Origin: Cordia subcordata
Lineage: Eukaryota; Streptophyta; Magnoliopsida; Boraginales; Cordiaceae
Length of the DNA: 64,000 nt
Assembly (NCBI GenBank): GCA_028554755.1
Contig: JAPTOF010000008.1
Coordinates: 11,844,501-11,908,500, forward strand
Reading direction: 5' to 3'
Shown here: piece after piece, positions 1 to 10,790 of the stretch
Layout of the letters: every line of letters begins with the position of its first letter
Position numbering within the stretch: position 1 is the first letter of the stretch
Notes under the pieces: model-generated
The model's input: the letters and a program-made list of their open reading frames with translations, nothing else
Told to the model about the DNA's origin: nothing
Databases searched by the model: none
Made by a program: the position numbers and the translations under genes

Positions 1-167
1 CCAATCAAGTCAACCAATTAGTTTAGTGATTTTTTCAAAAAGGAACTAGTTTGATTTGCCCTAGTATTGTTTTAAATTTGTTACACCATAGACTTATTTT
101 ATTGTTATTGGGATTTGTTTTCTATGAAATTTCTGATGAATTACCTTTTCTTCTATATGTAAAGTTC
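1..167. other. AT-rich intergenic start of window
   Basis: No gene, RNA gene or clear repeat end is visible here. Confidence 0.5.
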
Positions 168-397
168 GTCTGGATTGGTTTTTTTAAAAAATATATTTTT
201 AATTTTTTTTAAAAAGATATTTTTTTGATAAATTAAATAGTCTAATTTTTGAAAAAAGTTAAAATTGAGCTTCTTTTTCTTTTTTACAGTTTCAACTTTT
301 TTTAAAAGTCTAATCTAAAACTTATTGCAAAAAAGATGAGTTTTTTTTTGGGAAAAAAAGTAATTTTTTATAAAAAAAAAGTCAATCCAAATAAGCC
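168..397. repeat. AT-rich MITE-like element
   Basis: The block starts near GTCTGGATTGG and ends near CAATCCAAATAAGCC, which are inverted versions of each other (TTGGATTGAC in reverse). The interior is long A and T runs with no coding capacity. Blocks at 7951-8188 and 17615-17817 have the same design. No target-site duplication could be fixed, so the superfamily is open. Confidence 0.45.
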
Positions 398-498
398 TTT
401 AGCTAATACCGATAAATTTTGAAAGAAGAAGAAGAAGATAATGATAGTGAATGGGTCATGTACCCCGTGCAAAGAAAACTAATGATGGTAGATGACTG

Positions 499-763
499 CT
501 CTGTTTGGTATATGCTTATTATAAGATGCTTTTTTATATTGAAAAGTATGGTTTGTTAGAAGTTTCATAGTATGCTTGTAATATGATGTCTTATCACTAT
601 ATTTAAAAAAAAAGCAGGATGAGGATGGGTTGCTTATATATAAAATGTTAGTTTTTTAAAAAAAAAATTTACAGGATGTACGTGATATGATATCTTAAAT
701 CTTGTGAGATATCTATTCATTTTAATAAGATAAGCATTTTAAAATAAGTTCATTCCAAACACA
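499..763. repeat. MITE-like element, GCTTATTATAAGA family
   Basis: The left end CTGTTTGGTATATGCTTATT is inverted at the right end (AAATAAGTTCATTCCAAACA). The inner element at about 47283-47898 shares the start TGTTTGG followed by GCTTATTATAAGA. It has no coding capacity and no certain target-site duplication. Confidence 0.45.
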
Positions 764-1039
764 CTAGAAATTGCATAAAATGAACAAATATATTCAGATG
801 ACGAAGATGATGCTTGCGCTTGTTGTTCTATTTTTCGCTTGTTTTTAGTTATAATCATTTTCGTTTCATATTAAAGTGGGAGATTATAGTTATATCTTAT
901 TGTATGAAATTTCTAAATAATAAAATTGGGGAGACTTGTAATATTTTAAAATACACGAGTTTTATTCAATGAATTAATTTAATTTAAAGTTTAGTATGTA
1001 ACTTTAATACAAGAAGTGTGTCGTGTATTTTATCCTATT
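764..1039. other. Intergenic, nothing recognised
   Basis: AT-rich sequence between a MITE-like repeat and a copia element; no ORF or motif recognised. Confidence 0.5.
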
Positions 1040-1156
1040 CTATCAAAGAAGATCACAGCTGATTTCTATTTGCTGGCATATCTCTGTATATTTGATTGCA
1101 TGTCTATGTATATTTGATTTATTTCCATTCTAAAACCATAAATCATGTATAACTCG
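1040..1156 (+). repeat. Truncated 5' LTR of copia-1
   Basis: About 115 bases match the 3' LTR, including AGAAGATCA, GCTGATTTC, TTTGCTGGCATATCTCT and CCATAAATCATGTATAACTCG (first 20 bases compared). Similarity stops after TATAACTCG, where the 3' LTR goes on with its TATA region. The missing half suggests a deletion or recombination at this end. Confidence 0.75.
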
Positions 1157-1280
1157 CCAAACATATCAACTTGCCTAACATATCTCAATCCTCACCCACT
1201 ATATAAACGACACCCACCACAGAACCTCTCATTATCTCACAACCTGCTCTAGTAGCGATAAACGCAGCCAACCAATTACC

Positions 1281-1850
1281 TCTCAAATTCACCCCGAATA
1301 ACTATTATTCCTGGAAAACTCAATTCGATGCTCTCTGATATGGTTATGACTTGGCGGGATATGTTGACAGCACCAATCCTTGTCCTCCGGCAACACACAC
1401 CGTTAATGACAAGGAGGTCCCAAATCCAGCGTACTCCTTTTGGATGCAGCAAGACAAACTCATTTTTCTTAGGATTATTGGGTCACTTAGTCCCAGTGCC
1501 GTACCAATAATCCGCACTCGCTTAACCTCGGTTGAAGCATGGTCACTGCCTGGCCCAAAATTTTGCCAACCCATCATCCTCTCGTGTGATGAGATTGGTT
1601 GAGCAATTGACCCTTATTACTCAAGGGACCAGATCTGTTGCTGAACACTTGACTCAAATCCGAGATACAGCAGATGAATTTGCTCTTGTGGGGGCCCTGT
1701 TCCACAACAATACCTCATCACTCGTACACTCAACGGCATTGGCCAGCAATTCAAAGAAATCTCTGCTACCATTCGAGCCCGAGACCATTTGACCAGTTTT
1801 GTCGAATTACAAGACGAGCTACTAGAGTAGGAGGCATTTTTAAAGAGAGA
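1281..1850 (+). pseudogene. copia-1 gag remnant
   Basis: Translation shows the copia gag start region, with NYYSWKTQFDAL followed in a shifted frame by GYVDSTNPCP and FWMQQDKLIF (gag-polypeptide / UBN2-like domain). It needs at least two frame changes and has a stop near 1790, so no intact gag is encoded. No CCHC zinc knuckle was recognised. An aspartic protease D(S/T)G motif is absent between this part and the pre-integrase region, which points to an internal deletion around 1870-1960. Confidence 0.8.
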
Positions 1851-1961
1851 GGAGCAGCGTGCAAGTGGATTACTTGGGTCTTCCTCAAATCAATCTTGAC
1901 CCGTCTCTCGTGTTGGCCATACTACCCTTCCATCCTCTTCTCCTTCCCACCCCTTGTACCT

Positions 1962-3545
1962 TCCATCAAAAAGAATATGCTATCAGTTTCTCAGTTTTGT
2001 CGAGACAATAATGCCTCTACTGAGTTTCATCCTTTTTCTTTCTCCGTGAAGGACCTTTCCACAGGGGTGTTGCTCATAAAGGGTCAAGCAAATCATAACG
2101 TTCAGTTTGATGCCTCTTATCCTAGTCCTCAAGTCTTAGTCAGTGTAAAGGCCAGTCGCACTATATGGCACCATAGGCTCAGTCACCCGTTAACAAAAAT
2201 TCTCAATACTATTATCACTCAGAATAAGCTACCTGTTTCCTCTTTGTCTTGTGACCCCTGTGAACGTGGCAAAAGTCACAAATTACCTGTAGGCACCTTT
2301 AGAGTGTTTGGATTGGTTTATAAAAAAGTTACTTAAAGCACTTTTAGTTTTAAATAGCTTTTTTTTATTGTCAATTTTAAGTAGTTACATGTTTGAATAA
2401 AAGTTATAGTTATAAAAATAAGTATTTACATGTTTGATTAGAGTGGGTTGAAAAGTAAGTTATATAGTTAAAATAACTATTAAGGACATTAAAATATAAT
2501 TTAAAGAGGTAAATATAAGATAAAAGAGGAAAGATATTTTAGTAATAAAAATAAAAAGATAAGGATAAGATAGTAAATTATTTGGTCAAACTTGCTTTTT
2601 TTCAATGTTCTTAAAGCCATAAAAAGTAAAAGTTGGGATTGGGGAGCTTTTTATTTTCTACTTAAAGCTACTTAAAAAAAGCACATTTTTAATTAAAACA
2701 AACACTTCTATTAGCTTAAATTAGGCTTTAAGTAAGTTTGACCAGAAAAAAAAAAACCAAACCAAACACCCTCTTAGTCTAGGTACTAGTTGACCTCTTA
2801 AATTGATTGGTACAGATGTTTGGGGACCTTCCTCAATCTGTTCCCTAGATGGTTTTGACTACTATGTAATCTTTGTCAATCATTTTACTAAGTAGTGTTG
2901 GATTTTTCTTCTTTCTCTCAAATTTGATGTGCATGCAATTTTTCCAAAATTTAAAACAATGGTTGAAAAATATTTTGGTCTCTCTGTCTCTACTATATAC
3001 TCTCTAATAGAGGCACAGAGTTTATGGGATTAAAGTCTGTCTTTGCACATCATGGCATACAACACTTAGTTTCCCCACCTTACACTCCCGAGCACATAGC
3101 TTTTGCTGAACGTCGGCATCATCACATTGTGGAAATCGGTCTAGCACTTCTCCATCGTGCATCACTTCAGCTATCAATTTGGACTTTTACCTTTCAAACT
3201 GCTGTTTATTTAATTAAGCAAATACTGACACTAACTCTCAATAATGACACACCATTTGCCTATTTATTTACAACAAAACCAAATTACTTTAAACTTCGAG
3301 TTTTTGGGTGTCTCTGCTACCCTTGGTTACGTCCTTATAATTCTCACAAATTAGAGCCACGCTCTAAACCATGTCTTTTCTTGGGATATTCTAGTCTGCA
3401 TAACTCTTATATCTGTTATGACTTTGACATGCACAAGTACTATTATTCTCGCCATGTACACCTTGTAGAGGACCAATTTCCATTTGCCTTAAAAGGCCAA
3501 ACCTATTTTGCCCATTGCCATCTCTCAATGGACTACACTTTGTGA
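1962..3545 (+). pseudogene. copia-1 pre-integrase and integrase remnant
   Basis: The N-terminal part contains LLSVSQFCRDN-like sequence (as MLSVSQFCRDNN) and a histidine/cysteine pre-integrase zinc motif: WHHRLSHP at about 2166 and CDPCERGKSHKLP at about 2257. The integrase reading is then cut by the MITE at 2302-2773 and resumes with the catalytic-core end (GIQHLVSPPYTPEH, AERRHHHIVE) and the conserved LRVFGCLCYPWLRPY and FLGYSSLH stretches of the copia integrase C-terminal region. Frame changes occur on both sides of the MITE. Family assignment is firm; function is lost. Confidence 0.88.
2302..2773. mobile_element. Harbinger/Tourist-like MITE inside copia-1
   Basis: The 472-base insertion is flanked by TTA on both sides (2299-2301 and 2774-2776). 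Its ends are imperfect inverted repeats: GAGTGTTTGGATTGG on the left and the complement of GAGGGTGTTTGGTTTGG on the right. TTA target duplication and this terminus type fit PIF/Harbinger (Tourist-like) MITEs. A second copy in opposite orientation forms the outer part of 47221-48296, sharing the inner stretch around GGTCAAACTTGC. It must be younger than copia-1. Confidence 0.82.
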
Positions 3546-4020
3546 CCTATCTGGTTCACGTTCACATGGCCTCCAAGCCCATGAAAATCAACCAATACAC
3601 GCTGCTAATCATATAAGCCCAACCAATACTCCCTTAGTTCATGTGCTTCCCTACCATCCAAGTTCTTTTTCTCTCCTAAGTGCCTCGCGATCTACTGCCT
3701 CCGTGCCTCAGCTATCTCCGCTCTTCAAAACTACCCGCACTTATGATAGTTGTACATCCCCAATCCCGTGTCATGACTCTGTGTCTCCCCTCTTTGATCA
3801 CTCGTCTCCTTCTTCTGATTCCACAGCGTCATGTCCACCTTTTGCAACTCTCACCCAAGCCCAAAATCAGGAACCTTTATCAACCTCTATTCATCCTATG
3901 ATAACTAGATCCAAGAATAATGTTTTCTGCCCCAGCAAAAAATACATTCTCTGCACCAATTTGTCATCTATGGCCAAAGTACCAAAACCACAGATAATCT
4001 AAGAGGCATTAAAAAGTGAT
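3546..4020 (+). pseudogene. copia-1 integrase to RT linker remnant
   Basis: A Ser/Pro-rich low-complexity reading (for example SPTNTPLVHVLP) ends with HPMITRSKNNV, the typical HxMxTRSK motif just before the copia reverse transcriptase. It belongs to the same decayed pol. Confidence 0.75.
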
Positions 4021-5347
4021 GTTTGGTTGGCAACTATGCAAGATGAACCAAGTGCTCTTGAAAAGAATTCAACGTGGACACTGGTCCCATGTGAGCCACA
4101 TCAGAACATCGTAGGCAACAAGTGGGTTTTTCGAGTTAAGAAAAATCCTGATGGCACTATTGCACGATACAAAAGTGCAACTAGTTGCAAAAGGGTTTCA
4201 TCAATGGCCTAGGGTCGACTTTAAACAGACTTTCGGTCCCGTTGTGAAATCTGCAACAATTCGAGTAGTGGTTCTCTCTTTAGTAGTCACAAAAGGATGG
4301 GATATTTGACAATTGAATGTTAATAATGCGTTCCTATAGGGATCATTTAACTGAGGATGCGTTTATGCTGCAACCTCCGAGGTTTTCTGATCCTGCTTGC
4401 CTAGATTATGTGTGTAAATTGGCTAAGTCTCTCTACGGGTTAAAACAGGCACCAAGAGCATGGTTCACCGAATTGAAATCCTACATCTTAACACTGGGGT
4501 TTATGAATACAAGATCTAATAGCTCTCTGTTTGTATATGCCAAGAGCTTTAAATTGCTATATTTGTTGGTCTACAGTTATGATATTATTGTCACAGGCAC
4601 CTTTAGAACTCTAATTGACCAGATTATTGGTGCTTTGGCAGTTAAGTTTTTGCTTAAAGATCTAACTGCCTCATCTTATTTCTTGGGAATGGAAGTGTCT
4701 AGAACTGATAAAGGAATGACGCTGGTGCAGTCCAAATACATTCGTTATATTCTTGCTCGTTTCCATATGCCTGAAGCAAATGAGATAGCTAAACCAATAA
4801 GTTCTTGTTCAAAATTAACACTAACTGATGGTCAGCCACTCCAAGACACTACTACTTACCGCCAGTTGGTTGGAAGCCTGCAATATCTTACGCTTACTAG
4901 GCCGGATATTGTCTACAACATCAACAAACTAGCACAGTTTATGCACACGCCGACCACAGTTCACTGGAGTATAGCCAAACGCCTTCTTCACTATCTCAAA
5001 CATACCATAAACTATGGTCTCATTCTAACAAAGTCTAATTCTCATGGTTTCTTGGCATATTTAGATGCTGATTGGGCTAGCAATTCCAATAATTTCACTT
5101 TCATATCCGCGTACATTATATTTTTTGGGTCAAATCCAGTGTTACGGGGCTCAAAGAAACAAAGAACTGTTGCTCGATCATCAACTGAAGCTGAGTATTG
5201 TGTTGTTGCGTCTACCACTACAGAAATATGTTGGCTTCAAAACTTGCTCAAAGAGCTTCAAATTTGCACTGCCTGTCCCAAACTTCTCTATGACAACATT
5301 GGAGCGAGGCTCATGTCTCCACAGAAAATCAACTTGCAGATGCACTA
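4021..5347 (+). pseudogene. copia-1 reverse transcriptase and RNase H remnant
   Basis: Copia RT hallmarks are visible: NSTWTLVP and GNKWVFRVKKNPDG (4060-4160), then SLYGLKQAPRAW (about 4428-4463). The catalytic YVDD box is YSYD at 4572-4583, so one catalytic aspartate is replaced. RNase H follows with DADWASN (about 5065) and RSSTEAEYCVVAS (about 5176). A frame change separates the part before 4215 from the part after 4317. The end runs into the 3' LTR. RT, an RNA-dependent DNA polymerase, is certainly inactive here. Confidence 0.92.
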
Positions 5348-5420
5348 ACAAAGCCACTATCCAAATCCAGATTTCTCAATCTACAATCCAAGATTGGTGT
5401 TGTCTAAGTGACCACCATCT

Positions 5421-5660
5421 TGCTGGGGCATATCAGAGAAGATCAGGGCTGATTTCCATTTGCTGGCATATCTCTATATATTTGATTGCATATCTCTGTA
5501 TATTTGACAACATATTTGTTTCTATTCTAAAACCATAAATCATGTATAACTCGATTGTATTCACACCTGCATTCACACTTGTACTGTACAATATAAATAC
5601 ATCCTATTGCTGTAAAGTGATGATATGAATAAAATACTTCTCCAGTTCTTTGCTTGTGCA
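5421..5660 (+). repeat. 3' LTR of copia-1
   Basis: Begins TGCTGGGGCATATCAGAG and ends near CTTGTGCA, so it keeps TG...CA ends. It matches the truncated left LTR over its first 130 bases and holds a TATA-like ATATAAATA near 5590. The exact right border is inferred. Confidence 0.7.
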
Positions 5661-5984
5661 AACCCCTTTATATTCAATGTTAAAATTTCATTTGGCTTGC
5701 TACTTAATTCCAATTTGGTTAATCTAAATGGAGTTATTATTTGAAGAGTTAATTTCACTTTATATCACTAATACTTAACACGATAACTTATTTATAGATT
5801 TGTATGAACTAGTAGATCGGTCATTAAGTTGGGATACCCTTACAACATGAGCAAACCCTTTTGGAAATGGCGAGGAATGAACACTACTACCCTAGCTCGA
5901 ATAAATGGACTAGTGTTTTGGATTGAGTAATGATCTCTAACAAGAATTAAAGTATGTAGCAAATGAACAAAGTAGTAGTGGTTA
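5661..5984. other. Intergenic, nothing recognised
   Basis: No convincing ORF or repeat end. Confidence 0.5.
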
Positions 5985-6492
5985 GGGGTGAACATTATTC
6001 GGTTATAACCGAATATTAATCGAACCTAACTGAAATACAAAATTCGGTTCAGTTATTTTTGGGTTCGGTTCGGTTTTGGTTATTAAAAATGAAAAAAATT
6101 GGTTTTCAGCTTGATTTCGGTTATTTCTCTAAAATTTTGGTTGATAGCCAAATAACCAAATAGTTACTTTTTCATTAAAAAATTTTATTTAGTTATTATT
6201 TTTCAAGTTTACGTTCACATATATTTATAATTTTGTATCTTTCTTATATACATAATATAAATTTTGATGATAGATATCGGAATTTGATTATTACAATTAT
6301 AAAGAAATTTAGTTTTTTGAATTAGTTTTGCATAATGTATGATCTTTTAAAATAATTCGGTTATTTCAGTTATAATCGAAAATGAAACGAAAAAATTCGG
6401 TTCGATTTCGGTGCTCAATTTTGAAAATTTCGAAAATTCGTTCATTAAAATTTGGTTTCAGTTTCAGTTCAGTTAAAATGAATGCCCACCCC
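5985..6492. mobile_element. MITE with GGGGTG termini and CGGTT repeats (hAT-like)
   Basis: The ends are inverted: GGGGTGAACATT on the left, complement of GGGGTGGGCATT on the right. The interior has many CGGTT and TTCGGTT motifs next to both ends, a pattern common in plant non-autonomous hAT elements. No transposase ORF is present and no exact target-site duplication could be read. A related right-end piece lies at about 54000-54156. Confidence 0.65.
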
Positions 6493-7295
6493 TATTAGTT
6501 GTGGCCAACAACTATCTTTGTTGTCTACTTGGTAAGGAGAGCATTATTTTTTAGTTGCTTTTTATGAAATTGTACCTACTCTACATTCTATTCTTGAATT
6601 TAAATTGTGAGACTATGAAAAAAGATTAATCTAGAGGTTATGAAAAAAGATTAATCCAGAGGCCCTTTTCAAGAAAGAAAACAGCTTGTCTTTTAAGTCG
6701 TCTTTCATTTAGGTTCTAATTCACATTCACAGTGCTTATAAGCACACTCAGAACTAAGCTAGTAAAGGAACTTTTAATTTTAAGTACTTATAAGCACTTT
6801 AATCATCGTAAACATCATTTGAATCTTATTTAACAACCAACCCTACAAGTCGCCATTCCCTCTGTTTCTTTTTTTTCCCCTCTACAAGTCATTTTTTTCT
6901 TAGAACATACCTAAAATCCAACACTCATTAAAAACTAATTGTACGAGAAGTACGAAGCCCTTATCTTTCTTTAGTGTTCCTTTGATTTTGGTGAGAGAGA
7001 CCCCAATTGGTACTTTTATTTTGTTTTTTTTGGTCAAGAGCAATAAAACATTTTGTACTAACATAAGCTTAAGTACAAAATGATCAAAATTCCTATAAAC
7101 TATTAAGCTTAGCCTTAAATGGAATATACAAGTTTTAACAAAAAGAAAAAACCTATTATATTCATCTAAGCAACCCCATCTACTATACATTTGCCACAAA
7201 CATGCTGAATTATATAACTAGTACCAGTACTAGAATATGCTAGTGATTTTTTTTAGTAATAATTACATTTGTAGTTGGAATGAGAAACAATTAAA
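6493..7295. other. Intergenic with GCTTATAAGCA repeat traces
   Basis: Two GCTTATAAGCA / ACTTATAAGCA words near 6735-6800 suggest a relic of the GCTTAT-type MITEs. Otherwise nothing gene-like is seen. Confidence 0.45.
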
Positions 7296-7861
7296 AGGGT
7301 GTTTGGAAGGTCCCCAAGGATGCCCAGCGTAAGACCTAAAAACGGACATGACTTGTGATTCGAGTTCGAATCCAATCCCCTGTCTTGGGTCAGTGTTCTC
7401 AACTTAACTAAAACTTAATATAAGAGACATGGTGCGTATCTCAGATTTACCAGTTGGTAGTCAAGTTGCGCCAATTGTTCTGTTGGGCTCCATCAGCTGG
7501 ATTTTTCTTGTCGAAAAAAAAGAAGGTCTTTGGAAGTGCTTATAAGTTGGTCAAACCTGCTTATAAGTAGAAAAATAAAATATATTCGTTTGACAAATTG
7601 TGCTTATAAGCACATAAAGTTAGCTTATAAGCAACAAAAAAAGCACCATCCCTCTAACTTTTTTTTAGTTTTTTTAAAATTTTTTATAAGTAATGAGAGA
7701 TGACTAAATAAAAAAATATTTATAACTCTTAAAAATAAATAAAAAATTATTACATTATCAATAAACTGTCCTTTTTAGTTATTTTAACAAATACTGACAT
7801 TTATATATATAAGCATCAAAACAAGTTACAAGCAAACTTAAAAGAGCAAAGCCGAACAAAC
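7293..7861. mobile_element. MITE of the GCTTATAAG type, split by a SINE
   Basis: Left end AAAGGGTGTTTGGAAG and right end AACAAACTCTT are roughly inverted and flanked by TTA/TAA-like bases. After removal of the SINE at 7310-7528 the left end reads on into GTGCTTATAAGTTGGTC. The interior repeats GCTTATAAGC words several times. Non-coding; borders are approximate. Confidence 0.55.
7310..7528 (+). mobile_element. SINE retroposon, copy 1
   Basis: Flanked by an 8-base direct repeat TTTGGAAG (7302-7309 and 7529-7536). It holds a tRNA-like B box GAGTTCGAATCC near 7361 and ends in an A-rich tail. It is alignable with 15195-15419 along its length (shared CCAAGGATGC, CCTGTCTTGGGT, CTTAACT, and the GGATTTT..TTGTC tail). 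A Pol III-transcribed, non-coding element that depends on LINE enzymes. Confidence 0.82.
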
Positions 7862-7950
7862 TCTTAAGTTAACGGAAGTATGGTCCTGATCGGTACGTGT
7901 ACTCATACAATTGTGGCTAATCTTTTCCCCAGCCCAAACTAGTGAGAATA

Positions 7951-8188
7951 GGGCCTTTGGATTGTTTTTTTTTTTTTAAATAATTTTTTAAAGAAAAAAA
8001 TATTTTTTTTTATTAAAGTTATATTAAATTTGTAATAATTATTTAATTTGTTATTTAAAAAAGTTAAAATTTTAAAAAAATTCAAATATAATATTTTTTA
8101 AAAGTCAAAAATTTTAATTTATAAAAAAAATTATTTTTCAAAAATTATTTAAAAAAATACTTTTAAAAAAAATCAATTCAAACGAGCC
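7951..8188. repeat. AT-rich MITE-like element
   Basis: Starts GGGCCTTTGGATTG and ends CAATTCAAACGAGCC, an imperfect inverted pair. The interior consists of A and T runs. Same design as 168-397. It sits just upstream of the phosphatase promoter. Confidence 0.5.
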
Positions 8189-8221
8189 AACGACAAAGAT
8201 TTGTCCGAGAACGCCAACCAG

Positions 8222-8505
8222 AAAAAAGGATAGTCATAAGAAAATTACAAACCACAATCCACGTGTCTCCATCTGCGCGCTACTCTCCCATCCTAGACCT
8301 TTCCTCGGGTCAACACTTCAACGTCACACACACACGCGCGCAGTACACACACTAAACCTCCGGTGCTTCACCTTCATCTCCATCCTCAAACCTTCTCCAA
8401 AAAAAAAAAAAAAGAGGAAAAAAGAAAAAAACCCCATTTCGAATCAGATCAAAAACACACACACACAAACGCACCCACAAAAACACGCAGAGAGAGAGAT
8501 AAAGG
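8222..8505 (+). promoter_or_regulatory. Promoter and 5' UTR of the lipid phosphatase gene
   Basis: A G-box CACGTG at 8260-8265, read as CCACGTGTC, resembles an ABRE and is a known bZIP/bHLH binding core. Downstream are GCGCGC and CA-repeat tracts (8320-8350), a poly-A run (8401-8413) and a GA repeat just before the start codon, typical of plant 5' leaders. No strong TATA box was seen. Transcription start is not determined. Confidence 0.5.
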
Positions 8506-9177
8506 ATGACACATCCGCAATTGAAGGCAGTGACACTAACCCACGTAAGATATAGAAAAGGAGATCAACTGGGCCATTTCTTAGCATGGATCTCCCTAGT
8601 CCCAGTCTTCATCAGCCTCGGAGGCTTCGTCTCCCACTTCATGTTTCGCCGGGAGCTTCAGACCATGTTCTTCGCTTTGGGCCTGTTGATTTCCCAATTC
8701 GTCAACGAGGTCATCAAGAAATCCGTCCAGCAGGCTCGGCCCGAGACCTGCGCGCTCCTCGAGATGTGCGACTCGCATGGGTGGCCTTCCAGCCATTCTC
8801 AGTACATGTTCTTCTTCGCCATGTATTTCACTCTGATGACTCATTTTAGGATCGGGATTTTGAGCCGCAGGCAGATGTGGATCGTGGGGTTGGTTATTTG
8901 GCCGTTGGCTGTTTTGACTATGCATTCGAGGGTGTATTTGGGGTACCACACGGTGGCGCAGGTGTTCGCCGGGGCCGCGCTGGGGGCGGTCCTCGGTGGG
9001 GGGTGGTTTTGGTTCGTGAATACTTGTTTGAGGTGTTATTTTCCGGCGATTGAGGAGAGTGCTTTCGGGAGGTTGTTTTATGTTAAGGATACTTCTCATA
9101 TTCCCAATGTGTTGAAGTTTGAGTACGAGAATGCTCGCTCGGCTAGGAAACACGTCTCATATAAGCGTTCAGATTGA
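8506..9177 (+). CDS. LPPG: Lipid phosphate phosphatase gamma / dolichyldiphosphatase-like (PAP2 family)
   Basis: The 223-residue protein belongs to the PAP2 phosphatase superfamily and most resembles plant LPP-gamma and dolichyldiphosphatases, which remove phosphate from phosphatidate or dolichyl/prenyl diphosphate at a membrane. All three motifs are present: K71-x6-RP (R78, P79), PSSH at 94-97, and SR-x5-H at 141-148 followed by Q152, the variant used by dolichyldiphosphatases. About four hydrophobic segments lie near residues 25-47, 53-70, 99-112 and 125-172. The length fits the family (about 220). The ATG follows a purine-rich leader and no earlier in-frame ATG was noted. The CDS has no intron. 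Plant LPP-gamma proteins are reported as plastid-associated; location here is inferred from the family. It is GC-richer than its surroundings and looks intact. Confidence 0.93.
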   Translation: MTHPQLKAVTLTHVRYRKGDQLGHFLAWISLVPVFISLGGFVSHFMFRRELQTMFFALGLLISQFVNEVIKKSVQQARPETCALLEMCDSHGWPSSHSQYMFFFAMYFTLMTHFRIGILSRRQMWIVGLVIWPLAVLTMHSRVYLGYHTVAQVFAGAALGAVLGGGWFWFVNTCLRCYFPAIEESAFGRLFYVKDTSHIPNVLKFEYENARSARKHVSYKRSD

Positions 9178-9869
9178 TGAATATTCGCAATTTGGTATGG
9201 CATTTTTCTGTTCTTCTTTCATTATGCTTATGTAATTTTTGTTATGCTCGGATTAACTAATTGTGATCGCATTGTTCGATAAATTCATGTAGCTGCAATT
9301 TATGTTCTTATGAATGGCTACATGATTATTATGTTATTATGTGGGGTTTTCGAGTGGTGTCATGTATTTAGTGAAGCCTAATCTGTTAGTATTGAGAAAG
9401 CTGGTTCTTTTCATTTGCTCGGAATTCAGGACAACAGTAAAGAGATTTCGATTGTTAGTTGTTAAAATTTGTTAGATGCATTTGCTTTTTAGTGAATAAA
9501 GATGTCCTATATGGGTGACTAGTGATTCTGACATACCATAAAGGATGCTGAGGTACTCGAGTGTTTGCTGTTTAGAAGAAAATTTTGTACAAAAATATTA
9601 TGCGTCTCCGTTCCTTTTCAATGTAAGCTGCTTAAAATAGTGGTCAAGCATATTGTGGTTGCACTTTTACAGATGTGTGTACTAACAACATGGATGTGTT
9701 TTTCACTTTGTTTTAGATCTATTGTTTAAGTGACTATGATAGTTTGACTGAGTTGAGCTCTTCCTGTTTCTATATGATTTTGAGGTCATTTTGGTATCAT
9801 TAGGTATTGATATGCTTTCATTTTACACCTTTTCTTTTCTGTTTGTAGGTTTTGGTTGTTTGGGGGAAA

Positions 9870-9894
9870 AGAAGGGGGGGGGGGTGGTGGTTTG
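9870..9894. repeat. Homopurine G-rich tract
   Basis: A GGGG..-rich strand with ten or more consecutive G inside the putative intron. It is the only reason that Pro-rich minus-strand ORFs appear here. Confidence 0.7.
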
Positions 9895-9916
9895 GATGGG
9901 GAGGGGAGTGCTTGGG

Positions 9917-10790
9917 CTTGTTGTTGGATGGCGAGGTGAGAATAAGTAGAACTTGACCATTTTCCTTTGTACATAATGGACTTCACATCTTTCTCCTCCT
10001 AACCCCAACAAAAAGAAAATTAAATGAAAAACAAGCTTTTCTTCTCTGCCATTCCTTTCTTCCCTGAAATTACTGCTGTGTTATTTTAATTTCATGGTCG
10101 CCTATGTCGGACTCGGGCAGAATGAAGGCAACAGGAAGGGGTTCACTCTAGTTAGAACCAGGATATCTGAGGTTAATGAGTTCAATAGCCGGCGTGAAGA
10201 GTGTGAAATATCTTCTTGTAGCTTGTGTTTGTAAGAGTGAAATGTAAATACCTGAACTGAAGTATTACGATGGTTGTAGGATGGCAAGGTTAGAACTTGA
10301 TCATTTTCATTTGTATGTAATGGACTTCATATCCTTCTCCTCCCAACCCCAACAAGAAGAAAATAAAAAATCTTGTTCCTGAAATTACTTCCGTGTTATT
10401 AATTTTATGGACATCAATGATGGGCAGAAAGGAGGCAACCGTAAGAAGTTCACTCTAGTTAGAACCAGAACATCTGAGGTTAATGAGTTTAATAGCCTGT
10501 TTGAAGTGTGAAATGTCTTCTTCTAGCTTGTGTTTGTAAGAGGTTAAGCATAATTACTTGAATTGAAGTATTAGGATGTTCTGGGATCACGAGGTTAGAA
10601 TAAGTACAACTTGACGGTTTTCATTGGTGCACAATGGACTTCAGATTGTTCTCCTCCTAAACTCAGCAAAAAGGAAATTAAATCAATAATAAGTGCTTTG
10701 CTGCTTTTCATTCCCTTCTTCCATATTGTTCCTGGAATATCTTTGATCTTGTGTTTGTAAGAGTGAACTGTAAATACCTGTATCAAAATA
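9917..10790 (+). repeat. Three diverged tandem copies (about 350, 300 and 220 bases)
   Basis: Each copy starts near GGATGGCGAGGT / GGATGGCAAGGT / GGGATCACGAGGT and repeats in order: a stretch ending AATGGACTTCA, TTCTCCTCC, CCTGAAATTACT, TTCACTCTAGTTAGAACCAG, GAGGTTAATGAGTT, TAGCTTGTGTTTGTAAGAG. Approximate units are 9917-10268, 10269-10570 and 10571-10790; the third lacks the middle section. It lies in the putative 3'-UTR intron and has no coding potential. Confidence 0.85.

Larger units (their letters stand above)
1040..5660 (+). mobile_element. Dead Ty1/copia LTR retrotransposon (copia-1)
   Basis: LTR-related ends (about 1040-1156 and 5421-5660) flank a decayed gag-pol read on the plus strand. 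The order gag, pre-integrase, integrase, reverse transcriptase, RNase H is the copia order. Reading frames are broken by several stops and frame changes, the protease motif is not seen, the catalytic box of the reverse transcriptase is mutated, and a MITE lies inside the integrase region (2302-2773). The 5' LTR has lost its right half and no primer binding site is visible behind it. The element cannot encode a working pol. Confidence 0.92.

Noticed and set aside
3508..4002. Ser/Pro-rich 164-codon ORF as a separate gene
   Set aside because: It is the copia integrase to RT linker ending in the MITRSK motif.
8596..9153. 185-codon minus-strand ORF opposite the phosphatase
   Set aside because: Mirror of a GC-richer coding region; no domain, and the plus strand has all PAP2 motifs.
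9786..10011. Pro-rich minus-strand ORFs
   Set aside because: Produced by the G-rich tract in the putative intron.
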